Shown: positions 23,121 through 33,109 of the stretch, piece by piece
Layout: each line of letters starts with the position of its first letter
Numbering within the stretch: the stretch's first letter is position 1
Assembly (NCBI GenBank): GCA_943736015.1
Contig: OX031071.1
Coordinates: forward strand, 41,046,619 to 41,110,618
From: Tridacna crocea
Lineage: Eukaryota; Mollusca; Bivalvia; Cardiida; Cardiidae
DNA length: 64,000 bases
Direction: 5' to 3'
Program-made: the position numbers and the translations under genes
Notes under the pieces: model-generated
The model's database searches: none
What the model was told of the DNA's origin: nothing
Seen by the model: only the letters and a program-made list of their open reading frames with translations

Positions 23121-23960
23121 TACCTAAGAATATAGATTATCTTAAATACTTAGCAGCGTTTTCTCCTTTTCCCAAAATGTTTTCAATAGTCTTCTTTCCC
23201 AGGGTCGACAAAAGTCCTCATTGTGTGACAAAGGGTTAAAGGTGGCCCTTCAGATATTGGGACGAAAATTTTACAAAAATATAAAAAAACTATCCTTATA
23301 CTCCCAAAGCCTTATAATTTTCATTCATTAAACCCCATGCAGTAGTCGAAAACCATCCGACAACTACATAAATTAGAGATTTACTACAGCCCAGGTCTAC
23401 ACTGATGGGAAACACGGTCTATTTTTACATCAGCCACTCGCTCATTTACATACCGGAAATATACAGACGATGCTTCAAACATAGCGTCCGAAGTTCTAGA
23501 CATTATGGAAAATAATTGCATGTTTGTTATGCTATGGAATTAAATAGTTATTAGTCACGTGCGAGTCATTTAACATTCCCACAATGCCTTTTTTTATTTT
23601 GGCGGGAAATCTAAAAAAAGCTAAAGAGGCTACGTAGCCTTTTAAGGGAATACCACTAAAAAAATTATTTTTTTTTGTAATTTTATGATTCTTAATTACT
23701 GATGATTTGTATTGTTTTTTCATATAAATATCATTGACATATATATTTTTTAATTTTGTGTGATTTGAAAATTCTAAATACCCACCTTTAATACCTAAGA
23801 GTATACATTGTCTTTAATACTTAGCAGCATTTTCTCTTTTTCCCAAAATGTTTTCAGTAGGCTTCTTTCCCAGGATCGTCAAAAGTCCTCATTGTGTGAG
23901 AAAGGGTTTATACCTAAGAGTATAGATTATCTATAATACTTAGGCTGCTGAGCATAAATC
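23117..23960 (+). repeat. Tandem right-arm duplication of HP-A, split by family B
   Basis: A unit of ~120 bp consists of ATACCTAAGAATATAGATTA, CTTAGCAGC and the HP-A right stem arm down to AAAGGGTTA. It occurs at 23117-23235 and 23789-23910, and its first part recurs at 23910-23950. Family B 23236-23791 was inserted between units at a TTAA. Confidence 0.75.
23236..23791 (+). mobile_element. Family B TTAA element
   Basis: TTAAAGGTGGCCCTTCAG starts it and CCCACCTTTAA ends it. At 556 bp it is the cleanest copy in the window. Confidence 0.85.
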
Positions 23961-24140
23961 ACTGATCACGTGCAGACAGTGTAGATCAGAATCAGACTGT
24001 ACAGAACATGCAGTCTGATCTTGGATCTACACTTTTCGATGAGGAGATATTCTTCCTTACAAAAATACTTACGAAATAGCAATATTTGGATTTTTATTAT
24101 CAGCTTTAAAATTTTGTTTCTTTATCAGGATAAGAGTTAA
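23939..24140 (-). mobile_element. Family C TTAA hairpin element
   Basis: The reverse complement starts TTAACTCTTATCCTGATAAA, like 10513-10725. The palindromic centre contains CAGACTGTACAGAACATGCA and GTCTGATCTTGGATCTAC. It ends on the same TTAA (24137-24140) that begins the next HP-A. Confidence 0.7.
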
Positions 24141-24370
24141 CCCTTTACCAAACAATCTCTGGTTTTGACGACAATGAGACAGAAAACTTTAGAAAAGATT
24201 GTGGGAGAAGGAGAAAATGCTGAGTTAAATAAGAGTTAACCCTTTACCAAACAATCTCTGGTTTTGACGACACTGAGAAAGAAGCCTTTAGAAACGATTG
24301 TAGGAGAAGGGTAACCAGCATTTTCTCCTTTTCTCACACTGTTCTCCACCCAATAGGATACAAATTTCAA
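24137..24370 (-). mobile_element. HP-A with duplicated left part, truncated
   Basis: TTAACCCTTTACCAAACAAT is present at 24137 and again at 24236, followed in both by TCTGGTTTTGACGACA. One hairpin arm pair is rebuilt at 24300-24345. The far end is replaced by the minisatellite at 24400. Confidence 0.7.
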
Positions 24371-24399
24371 TTTTTGAGTTGCAACTATTTGTATGTGGA

Positions 24400-24690
24400 G
24401 TTTCAAGTTTGTGTCGTTCTGTTTGGCTTACTTTCTAAACGATTCTACGGCATTTTGGGACAACCCTCATACATATGTGGGTCGTTCTGTTTGGCTTATT
24501 TTCTAAACTATTACACGGCATTTTGGGACAACCCTCGTACATATGTGGGTCGTTCTGTTTGGCTTACTTTCTAAACGATTCTACGGCATTTTGGGACAAC
24601 CCTCGTACATATGTGAGTCGTTCTAAACGATTCTACAGCATTTTGGGACAACCCTCATACATATAACCCTAAACCCTATGTGAGTCGTTC
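24400..24690. repeat. Minisatellite, ~65-bp unit x4-5
   Basis: The unit contains GTCGTTCTGTTTGGCTTACT, AAACGATTCTACGGCATTTT and GGGACAACCCTCATACATAT. The last units lack the middle. A single TAACCCTAAACCCTATG near 24664 looks telomere-like by chance. Confidence 0.85.
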
Positions 24691-24975
24691 TAAACGAACT
24701 TCCGTGACAGGACAGGAAGTTTCCCTACTAGAATATATGCGACATTGAAATGGGAGACCACCACACAGTTCTTGAGCAACCTTATCAATTTCTGACGACA
24801 CGGTTATATCCCATTTAACACGACGAAATTACCTTCACGACCAAAATATTAGTTTAGGTCATTACCAAACGACAAAATTTTAAGTTTGTCTAAATATAAA
24901 GCATTTGCAGACGACAAACTAATAGTGATTGAAAATTTGAAATTTGTTTTGTGAAGAGTAGAAAACGTTGTGGGG
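24671..24975 (-). repeat. Long inverted repeat, right copy
   Basis: Reverse complement of 21331-21618. Together they bound ~3.05 kb filled with TTAA elements. Confidence 0.85.
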
Positions 24976-25081
24976 AAAAGAGAAAATGCTGGTTACCAGC
25001 ATGTTCTCCTTCTCCCACAATTTTTTTCTAAAGGATTCTTTTTTCGGGCGTCAAAAGTAGGGATGTGTGGTAGTGGTTTAA
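24858..25081 (+). mobile_element. HP-A, overlapping the right inverted repeat
   Basis: The left arm begins CATTACCAAACGACAAAATT (first TTAA altered) and ends GTGTGGTAGTGGTTTAA. Its left arm is part of the inverted repeat, so the HP-A was present when the inverted duplication formed. Confidence 0.75.
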
Positions 25082-25200
25082 CTCAAACCACTTTTGTCGA
25101 ATCATGAAAATTAGTTAAAATGTTCGACATGTATCACAAAAGTAAATGCCTAAGATAGAAATATTATGCATTACGTCTGTGGTGTCACAGAGTATTAAGA

Positions 25201-25540
25201 CGTATTATTAGTTGTACGGTCAGGTGGCAGGGGACTTGGAAACTTGTTCACGGCTGTGGTTAATCATATCGCCCCGAGCCGAAGGCGAGGTGGCGACATG
25301 ATTAACCACATCCCTGAACAAGTTTCCAAGTCCCCTGCCACCTGACCGTACAACGAGTTTATTATACTGCAAAGTTTTACTTTTTCAAAGCGCGTGAAGC
25401 GAAATTTTCCTGTTTTATAATTTCACGAATCGAGAATGCTGAAGAAACAGAAATTCCCTTCTGTGTGCCCCAATTCAATGAAAACTGACGTCACTGATAA
25501 CTGACGTCACTAAAACGTGCAATCAGAGACGGTACAAAAC
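25201..25540. mobile_element. Foldback element E with ~66-nt palindromic arms
   Basis: GTACGGTCAGGTGGCAGGGG, ACTTGGAAACTTGTTCA and GGTTAATCAT are mirrored after a ~30-nt GC-rich loop (GAGCCGAAGGCGAGGTGG). A tail follows starting TTTATTATACTGCAAAG and containing two TGACGTCA-type words (25486-25513). Other copies are 28595-29102 and 50257-50742. This copy diverges from them after about 25520. Confidence 0.8.
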
Positions 25541-25756
25541 TGTATTTCCAATGCATGTTGATTCCTACAACTTTGTCGAATCAACACAGATAATATTCAA
25601 TCATGTGACGGTCGCTTACACCAAAGTTTGGTCCTGGGCGATGCCATTGCTTTTCTGCTTTCTTTTTTAAATATTGTGCGGCAATTGTGTTTCACACCGT
25701 CTTAACATCACTTCAGTTATATCTCGGAAGTCTTTTTTCCAAGCGTTTAGCTACTT
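25541..25756. other. No feature recognised
   Basis: Unassigned sequence between element E and the minisatellite. Confidence 0.3.
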
Positions 25757-26150
25757 TCTAACATAACTATCGTCGAAACAATGGCTGGCGGAGGGAGACG
25801 AATGAATTCTGTCGCAACAATTATAACATAACTAACGTCGAAACAATGGCTGGCGGAGGGAGAGGAAAGAATTCTGTCGCAACAATTATAACATAACCGT
25901 CGTCGAAACAATGGCTGGCGGAGGGAGACGAATGAATTCTGTCGCAACAATTATAACATAACTAACGTCGAAACAATGGCTGGCGGAGGGAGAGGAATGA
26001 ATTCTGTCGCAACAATTATAACATAACTGTCGTCTAAACAATGGCTAGCGGAGGGAGACGAATGAATTCTGTCGCAAAAATTATAACATTACCGTCGTCG
26101 AAACAATGGCTGGCGGAGGGAGAGGAATGAATTTTGTCGCAATAACTATA
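25757..26150. repeat. Minisatellite, 65-bp unit x6, derived from SINE-1 core
   Basis: Units start CGTCGAAACAATGGCTGGCG at 25771, 25836, 25901, 25966, 26031 and 26096, followed by GAGGGAGACGAATGAATTCT. The unit matches the SINE-1 core as seen in minus orientation at 36895-36960 (AGCGGTGGGAGAGGAATGAA, TCCTGTCGCAATGACTAT). The copies differ by one to three bases, so the array is young. Confidence 0.85.
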
Positions 26151-26249
26151 ACAAATGTCAATAAATGAAGAAATCTGGATTCAATTATATTTCAGTGTTC
26201 CTCCTAGAAAATACTTTAAGAGACAAAAGGCTATAAAAGTTTGTCCCTC

Positions 26250-27620
26250 CATCCTTTAATTTCACAAGAGTCAGAGACAGCCGAGGTTGAGTGTCAACGA
26301 AGCGAGATAAATAAAGCCATCGAAGAAGGTCAGGATTTTGAGCAGTTGTTTACTGAAATACCCAAAGTTCCAAAAACTACTGCTACTGCACAGACACCAA
26401 CCCATCATACAAGACCTATTGTGCAAAAAGTAGAAAAATCCGAAACACATTCTGCACATATGCAGTAATTCTCAAAGTTGGTTTCTCCACTCAAACTTGC
26501 TTTCACCCGAATCATCCTTTACCCGATATAGGCAAGGTCAATTTGCAAGTACTCCAAGAACATACTTAAAAACAGAGTATTGACTTGCAAAAACGTATTA
26601 GGACTCAAGTGGAGACTTGTCCTCTAGACAACCGGATACTGTTTACCCATTACCACACAATCCCTACTTTTGACGCCCCTAAGAAAGAAGCCTTTTGAAA
26701 ACACTATGGGAAAGAACAAATTTCTGTTTTAGTTACCTTTATTTTGTCGTCTGCAAATGCTTTCAATTTGGACCAGTCTAAAATTTTCTTGTGTGGTAAA
26801 GAGTTGATCTAGGGGAACAACATGCAAAAGCAAAGCCTAATTAACCACTAGAAGGATATTCTACTAATCCTGTTCCCAGAATCACCGATACATGCAAAAA
26901 GGTCGAGGATATTTAGGGTTCACAGAAGACTGTCTAGATTCTATCCAGACGAGACTTCCTCAAATTCAAATTCTAGTTCTCCTAACCTCAGGATAGGCAG
27001 GGGTCATCTAGACCCGGTGATATAAAATGACACAGTGAAGTTTACTAGAAAATAAATAAATAAACCCATATTTTACCTGCAAAACGAGCAGGTTCTCATT
27101 CAGAATATATATATATATATATTCTTTATTTATAGATTCAAGAAGGAAAAGCACTAGATTTAGTCAGGGTTGCATAGACAAGGAACTTGCCTCGAAAACG
27201 CTAAATATACAGTAGGTTTTTAATATGGTGGAACATCACCAATACATTACCAGGGCTGCTGATGAACGGGAAAAAAAACAACAACTGTAAATCTAATGAC
27301 AAATTGTCCGTTAATCAGGTAACCATGGCTGAGGTCAAACAGGTTGTTGTGTAGCCAATTACGGCCGAAAATGATGTACAGAAAGCCAAAGCAACTGGCC
27401 CTTGTACATTTCCTAAAAAGAGAGGCCAATACAAGAAAGTTTGTACAAGGTACAAGGCCTGGTTACAAAAGTAAAGCAAGAGGCCCAAAACAGATCAGCA
27501 GAATTTAAACGAATAATGTCTAAAGCTAAGGGCCATGCCCTTCAGTCTAATGTAAAAGCAACAAAAATCGTGGTCAATCTCAGTCTGCAATCTCAGTTTC
27601 TACTAGACTGTAGGGAGTAT
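26250..27620 (+). other. Degraded coding-like remnant of unknown family
   Basis: Three stretches show protein-like composition: 26265-26465 (acidic and serine/threonine-rich, with EGQDFEQLFTEIPK), 26830-26990 and 27420-27620. They are broken up by an HP-A insertion at 26641-26815 and by AT-rich sequence. It may be the remains of a retroelement gag-like gene or of a host exon. I do not recognise the family. Confidence 0.3.
26641..26815 (-). mobile_element. HP-A lacking its centre
   Basis: CCCATTACCACACAATCCCT and AAATTTTCTTGTGTGGTAAA mark the ends. The hairpin has been lost; only AACACTATGGGAAAGAAC of one arm remains. Confidence 0.75.
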
Positions 27621-28190
27621 TAATACTGTATCTTAATGTTCATTTTCGAGCCTATAAATAGTATAGGTCATGTTTCTGTATGTCAAAGGACCCGTCTATC
27701 TCACGAAAAATTTAGACGAAAATGATTGCATTGATTCATTATTATATAATGTCTTGTTTGGAATAATACATAGGGATGATACATCAAGGTCCCTTTTTAA
27801 CATGTAGATGAAAAATCTTCAAAACGTTCCTTTCTTTGCTATGTTTGCCTAGTTTGTAATCTGTAATAGTGTTAGAGTGTTGATCTCGTGCATCAGCGGC
27901 TCCTTGTTTGAATATTCACAAGTGCGTGTTAAATTCGATGTGAAATAAATATACATGTACTTAAAACGTTGGAAAGTTGCTCGAATGGAATGAAATACCC
28001 AGCCTGGATATACATGTATATGTTCAAGAAATGTTTTAGGCTGCTCTTTTTAACCAATTACTATACAACCATGAATTTTTACGTTCCTGCAGTTAATGAT
28101 GTTAGGGAAAAAGGGGGGATAAGCAGTTGCTCATAAGAAACAATTACTGACTTAAAAAGTCTCAATAATGAGACGGTAGGGCATTTTTTT
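27621..28190. other. No feature recognised
   Basis: Unassigned AT-rich sequence. An (AT)9 run lies just upstream at 27107-27124. Confidence 0.3.
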
Positions 28191-28334
28191 CTTCATATTT
28201 GGACATTATTGTACACCGTGCCATCTCAACTCCATCATAAATTTTCCGGTAGAAAAGATAGAGCACTACACTAACTTTCTGATTCAGTGGTTTAATCTGT
28301 ATTGCATCGAAATGCAGTTATCATTTTGTAACAA

Positions 28335-28535
28335 ACATGGTGCTTTTTTTATTTATGGCGCGAAATCTAAGAATTACCTTATGAGGCTAAATAGCCTTTT
28401 GAGGAAACACCATTAATTTTTTTTTTATGATTCTAAATTATTGATGATAGGTATTGTTTTTTCATATAAACTTCAGTGCTATATTTATTTTTCACTTTAG
28501 TGAGATGTGAAATATCTAAATACCCACCTTTAAAG
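28335..28535 (+). mobile_element. Family B element, 3' part only
   Basis: GGCGCGAAATCTAAGAATTA to CCCACCTTTAA matches the right ~200 bp of 23236-23791. The preceding sequence, from 28200, matches 41205-41350 instead, so this copy is truncated or recombined. Confidence 0.75.
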
Positions 28536-28594
28536 CAGGAAAACAATATTCAATCAGTTCATCTCTGACCTTTGATCCATCTAAACCGAAAACA

Positions 28595-29102
28595 ATGTTA
28601 GTGGTACGGTCAGGTGGCAGGGGACTTGAAAACTTGTTCACCGCTGTGGTGAAGTATGTTACCCCGAACCGAAGGCGAGGTGGCGACATAATTCAACACA
28701 GCCTTGAACAAGTTTTCAAGTCCCCTGCCCCCTGACCTTACAACAACTTTATCATACTACAAAATTTTACCCTTTCAAAGAGCAAAAGTTTCCTATTTTA
28801 TAATCTCATGAATCAAGTATGCTGAAAAAAATGGAAATTCCCTTCTGAGTGCCCCAATTTATTGTAAACTGACGTGACCGGAAACTGATGTCACTATAAA
28901 ATACAGTTTGGTGCATAAACGTGCAGTCTGGTGATCGCTCGACCCAGCCATTTTAGATGTTGTGTTGCAAGTGTAGTGATGTTTAGTGGGTACTCAAAAG
29001 GGAAACTAGCTTTACGTGGTTTTTGCTAGGGCACATGATATAGATGTTCCCGGCATGTTAACCAATCAGATCACGAGAAATTTCTTTGTTGTATAATAAT
29101 AA
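28595..29102. mobile_element. Foldback element E
   Basis: Palindromic arms (GTACGGTCAGGTGGCAGGGG...) lie at 28601-28745. The tail ends TTTCTTTGTTGTATAATAA, which mirrors TTTATCATACTACAAAA just after the palindrome. It is the most complete copy with 50257-50742. Confidence 0.8.
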
Positions 29103-29219
29103 GGCATCTCCTTGGGTCAATGGGAGCCCATGCTTAAAGTAACAGAGTCCTAGGTCAAAATGCTTTTGAAACGCCCATGCAGGCACAAGGGTCTAAAATT
29201 TGTTGTTTGCGAAAAGGTT

Positions 29220-29541
29220 AAATCGGCACACATAATGTCCCTGCTAAACTCGTAATTATCACTGCTTTTTTATGTTTTCAGGTGACGACATTGGAATATG
29301 TTTTGACCTATCTGTACGCCTCACACAAATCGGCACACATAATGTCCCTGCTAAACTCGTAATTATCACTGCTTTTTGATGTTTTCAGGTGACGGCATTG
29401 GAATATGTTTTGACCTATCTGTACGCCTCACACAAATCGGCACACATAATGTCCCTGCTAAACTCGTAATTATCACTGCATTTTGATGTTTTCAGGTGAC
29501 GACATTGGAATATGCTTTGACCTATATCTGTACGCCTCATA
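29220..29541 (+). repeat. 107-bp tandem triplication including a splice acceptor
   Basis: Units start AAATCGGCACACATAATGTC at 29220, 29327 and 29434. Each includes TTTTCAGGTGACGACATTGG, i.e. the intron end and the first ~47 bases of an LRR exon. Only the third unit continues into the rest of the exon. Confidence 0.9.
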
Positions 29542-29586
29542 CAACTGTATAAAGTCACTCCCAGAGGATATACACAAGCTTATGAG
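29496..29586 (+). CDS. Leucine-rich-repeat protein, internal exon
   Basis: Acceptor TTTTCAG ends at 29495 and donor GTAAAA starts at 29587. The 3' part reads YNCIKSLPEDIHKLMR and joins in phase 2 to the exon at 30855. This is one LRR of the short SDS22/Ras-group type (LxxLxLxxNxIxxLP). In repeat units 1 and 2 the 5' part reads TTLEYVLTYLYAS, which fits the LRR; this third unit has an extra AT pair (CCTATATCTG against CCTATCTG) that shifts the frame in its first half. Upstream exons were not found. Confidence 0.65.
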
Positions 29587-29664
29587 GTAAAAAAACAACA
29601 TTATTTTGTTACAGTTACTTGATTTATCAATTTATATTGCACATATATATTCTTACGAACAAAG

Positions 29665-29885
29665 TCCGAAAGAAAGAAATAAATGAACAAAATTAATGCA
29701 TAGCCGAAAACTGCCTCTGGCGGGACTCGAACCCATGACGGGCAAATATCCTCATTTTTTGAGGTTTAAGTGACCAATACCTCAACCACTAAGCCAAAGA
29801 GATATTTCTCCAACGCAGTTGTCAGGTATTGTATTTAAATCGGGACGAAGCTATGAATGAAGGAGTGGTCTCCCATAACACTTCC
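29665..29885 (-). mobile_element. SINE-2, tRNA-derived
   Basis: On the minus strand, TTGGCTTAGTGGTTGAGG (A-box-like) and GGGTTCGAGTCCCGCC (B box) lie about 45 bp apart. A conserved block sits upstream of the tRNA part (GAGACCACTCCTTCATTCAT). The neighbouring copy 29995-30190 shares it. A functional tRNA is unlikely because the cloverleaf is distorted. Confidence 0.65.
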
Positions 29886-29994
29886 TTTCTTAAAGTCATC
29901 ATCTATTGATGACTCAAAGCCTTATTACGCAGAATGTCCGTTTTTGGACGACAGATGAGATTAATGGCTCAATGGCCAATCCCTGATGAGCCCC

Positions 29995-30190
29995 CATCTT
30001 ACAAACAAAGAAACAACTGAACAAATGCATGGCAGAAATAAGGGCCCAGGCAGAATTCGAACCCTAGACCTTCTGGACAAAAGGCCAATACATTAACCAC
30101 TGAGCCAAAGAGATAGCTCTCTGACGCAGTATTCAGATATTGTATTTACATCCGGACAGAGCTATGCATGAAGGAGTGGTCTCTCATAAC
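29995..30190 (-). mobile_element. SINE-2, second copy
   Basis: On the minus strand it carries GGCTCAGTGGTTAATGTATT and AGGGTTCGAATTCTGCC, plus the block GAGACCACTCCTTCATGCAT. Same orientation as 29665-29885. Confidence 0.65.
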
Positions 30191-30381
30191 AATATAATTA
30201 TGTAATATTACGTTGTAGTAACTTTTATGATGCTTGTAATTGTTTCATGTAGCCGGATAAAATTTGATATTGCACGAGACAGGGGGTTGCGAAAGACGTA
30301 TAATTTTGTATTGCAGCAAGAAGCAAATATAAGCACCAGCGCATAAATTTCCTTTACACACACAAAATATGCCACCATATG

Positions 30382-30607
30382 AATTTCTTTCCCAAAAAAT
30401 CCCTGGTTTTTACAATGCTGGGAAAGAAGGCTTTTGAAAACACTGTAGAAAAAGGAGAAAATACTGGTAACCAGCATTTTCTCCTTTTCCCACAATGTTT
30501 TCTACCTTTTCATAGACAAAAATCATCATTTTTATAACATTAAATTTGTCGTCTGCAAAAGCTTTCAGTTTGGTCTGGTCCAAAATTTTATCATCTGGGA
30601 AAGGATT
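30382..30607 (-). mobile_element. HP-A in the LRR intron
   Basis: TTTCCCAAAAAATCCCTGGT to ATCTGGGAAAGGATTAA. The stem is nearly perfect. It lies between the two LRR exons in opposite orientation. Confidence 0.8.
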
Positions 30608-30854
30608 AATACATTTGGAATTGTAGTCGACACTGTGTAGATACAGATTTTTTTTTAGTCATGTGTGATCATATTTTTGAATGTACAACATGCATTAAAT
30701 CTGAGCAGGAAAATTTACAGGTATACGAGCTGAATGTTACCAAATTGATTTAATTAGGGATAGAAAGTATTGTTGGGGAAGGAGTTATGACGATGCTCAT
30801 GGACTGAGTTATATGTGATCAAGCAACTTATATTTCTCTCATTTACTCTTTCAG

Positions 30855-32247
30855 GCTTCAAGTCCTGCAGGTGGGGAACAATCAGATAGAACAGGTGCCC
30901 AACAAATTTTACGAGCTTAAGACCGTCAAGGAACTTGACCTGTCAGGTAACAAACTATCAACAGCCACAAGCTTGAGCAAGTTGAAAACAGTGGAGCACC
31001 TGAACATTGCCAATAATGCACTGACAGATTTACCAGATGACATTTCACACTTAAAGTCTCTAGGATTTTTAGATATCTCCAGAAATCACCTCAAAACCAT
31101 CCCAGAGACATTAAACAAGATAAGTACCTTGAAGACCCTGCTGGTTGCAGACAACAAGCTTAGTCAGATTCCAGAAACACTGGGTGAAAACCAGCTGTTG
31201 ACAAGACTTAGTGTCAGTAATAATAGAATTCAAGATCTGCCGCAGGATATGAAACGTGTAAGAAGCTTGGAGTCACTTGAGATTGCTGGGAACAAAATTT
31301 CTGCTTTGCCAAAATCGTTGGATTCTTTGAGGTTTTTGTTGACACTTGACGTCTCCCGGAACTCTTTGACAGATTTCATCATTCCAAAGACACTGACTTC
31401 TATCAACATAGCTAACAATCCTCTCTACCTACCATCACAGGATGCCAAGTCTGTGATTGCTGTCCTTGGAGAACGAGAATACGCTTCTATTATGGTGTTC
31501 CTGGATGCATCCAATCTGAAACTTGGCGAGGTTCCGACTAGTTTTTGTCACATGAAAATGTTGAAAACTTTAAAACTTGCTCACAATAACTTGAAAGGGA
31601 TGAATGAAGAACTGACAAAATTACGAGCTCTCGAGGAACTGGATTTAAGTGATAAGTGACATTTCTCAAAATAGACTAATTGAATTTTGTGATGGGCTGA
31701 CAGCACTTCATCAGCTTGAGAGACTAAATATCTCCTTCAATAATTTTGTGCAGTTGCCTGAAAACTTTGGTGAGCTTCACAAACTAATTTGGTTGGACAT
31801 TTCAAACAACGGGCTGATGACGTTACCTGAGGATAAATGGGATGTCCTGGCCTCCATGTTGGAGCTCAATGTTTCAAAGAACCATATCAACAAGTTCCCA
31901 TGGATTTACCATACTTGTACAGAATCAAAGTACTGAAGGCACAGACTAATGATCTGACGGCGATTCTAGGAGATATCGTCAAAATGACTAGCCTTGAGGT
32001 TCTTGATCTTAAAGACGATCTCTTAGAAAGTTTACCTGAAGCTATCTGTAAACTTCCCGCTTTAAAAGAACTAGAAGTATCCGACAACAAGTTGAAGGGG
32101 TTGCCAAGCAAGATTGAGTCGCTAAAAGCACGCTGCACTGTAGCGTCAGTGGGTCAAACCTCCTACAAGCAGTGAGACCCTCCGGATTTCTTGAAAACTG
32201 GCGAAGCCCAAACAACAAAGGAAAAGGAAGAGAAGCCTGCAGAATAG
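30855..32247 (+). CDS. Leucine-rich-repeat protein, large 3' exon (frame broken)
   Basis: The acceptor ...CTCTTTCAG ends at 30854. The translation is a run of ~20 LRRs of ~23 residues such as LKTVEHLNIANNALTDLPDD and LKSLGFLDISRNHLKTIPET. This short LRR type builds intracellular protein-binding solenoids, as in SHOC2- or PIDD-like proteins; the exact orthologue is not recognised. Frame 1 stops at 31659 because AAGTGAT is duplicated (AAGTGATAAGTGAC); the LRRs continue in the next frame. A one-base loss near 31900 (AAGTTCCCATGG) shifts it again. TGA at 32173-32175 is followed in frame by DPPDFLKTGEA, typical of LRR protein C-termini, ending at TAG 32247. It is either a recent pseudogene or carries sequence errors. 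Confidence 0.75.
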
Positions 32248-32265
32248 TAAAATCAAGAAACAACT

Positions 32266-32460
32266 TTAACCCTGTAACAAACAACCTATGGTTTATCATA
32301 CCCTGAGAGAGGAAATCTCGAAAAAAAAATGTGCAAAAAGGAGAAAAGTGGCGTTTTCCCATATTTTTCCCCTTCTTTCAGAGATAAATCCATTTATTTG
32401 AAATATTATGCTTTGCTTATATGGGCCACAAGACTAGAATTTTGTTATTTGCCAAAGGAC
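32266..32460 (-). mobile_element. HP-A, strongly degraded
   Basis: TTTAACCCTGTAACAAACAA and ATACCCTGAGAGAGG are left-over terminal words, followed by a decayed stem (AAAAAGGAGAAAAGTGGCG/TTTTCCC). Confidence 0.5.
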
Positions 32461-32633
32461 TGACAATACTTCTTCCTCACTTACCAAAGAGCTACAAAGG
32501 AACATAACTATAGACATAAACAGTCTTTATTATCAGGGTTGGTCAATACTTCTGACCTCACCCTGTATATCAAAACTATACAAAACTTTAACAAACAATA
32601 TGAATGAATATGTAAAAATCAGACAGTATTGTA

Positions 32634-33109
32634 TTAACCCTTTACTAGACAACCCTGGTTTTCGATTCTAGGACAATTGCCCCGGACTATTACCCCCTGG
32701 ACAATTGTCCCCCAGACTATTGCCCCCTGAGGACAATCCCCCCAGACCATTGCCCCCAAGGACAATTCCTTGTCCTGGGGGGACAATGGTCCGCGGGGAA
32801 CTGTCCTCTGGGGGCAATAGTCCGAGGGGAAATTGTCCTCGGGGGATGGGGGTGGTGGTGTTTGTCCTCAGGGGGCAATTGGTCGGGGGGGAGGGGCAAT
32901 TATCGGGGGGGGGGGCAATTATCCTGATACTCTGGTTTTCAAGACTCTGTGAAAGAAGCCTTTTGAAAATATTATGTTAAAAGTAGTAAATGCTTCTTTT
33001 TTTTAAACAATTCCCAAAACAAATTTCAATTTTAGTCAAGTTCATTTTGTTGTCTGCTAATGCTTTCAATTTTAACCAGTCCAAAATTTTGTCGTTTGGC
33101 AAAAGTTAA
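32634..33109 (-). mobile_element. HP-A split by a GC-rich foldback
   Basis: TTAACCCTTTACTAGACAAC starts it and TTTGGCAAAAGTTAA ends it. The body is interrupted at CTGGTTTTC by the element 32664-32941. The hairpin has decayed. Confidence 0.75.
32664..32941. mobile_element. GC-rich foldback element with perfect 9-bp TSD
   Basis: CTGGTTTTC occurs at 32655-32663 and 32942-32950 and is single in other HP-A copies, so it is the target duplication. The ends GGACAATTGCCCC and GGGGCAATTATCC are inverted. The inside is a series of ACAATNGCCCCC-type words in both orientations and several G-runs of 5-12. A 9-bp duplication with foldback structure suggests a Mutator-like element; that is inference. Confidence 0.8.

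Noticed and set aside
24655-24685. Telomere-like repeat (CCCTAA)
   Set aside because: Only about two partial units at the end of a minisatellite; no array.
29705-30110. Two minus-strand tRNA genes
   Set aside because: The tRNA-like parts are distorted and both are embedded in the same longer repeated unit (SINE-2).
32705-32980. Proline/glycine-rich open frame
   Set aside because: It is the low-complexity GC-rich foldback element; the frame exists only because of its C- and G-runs.
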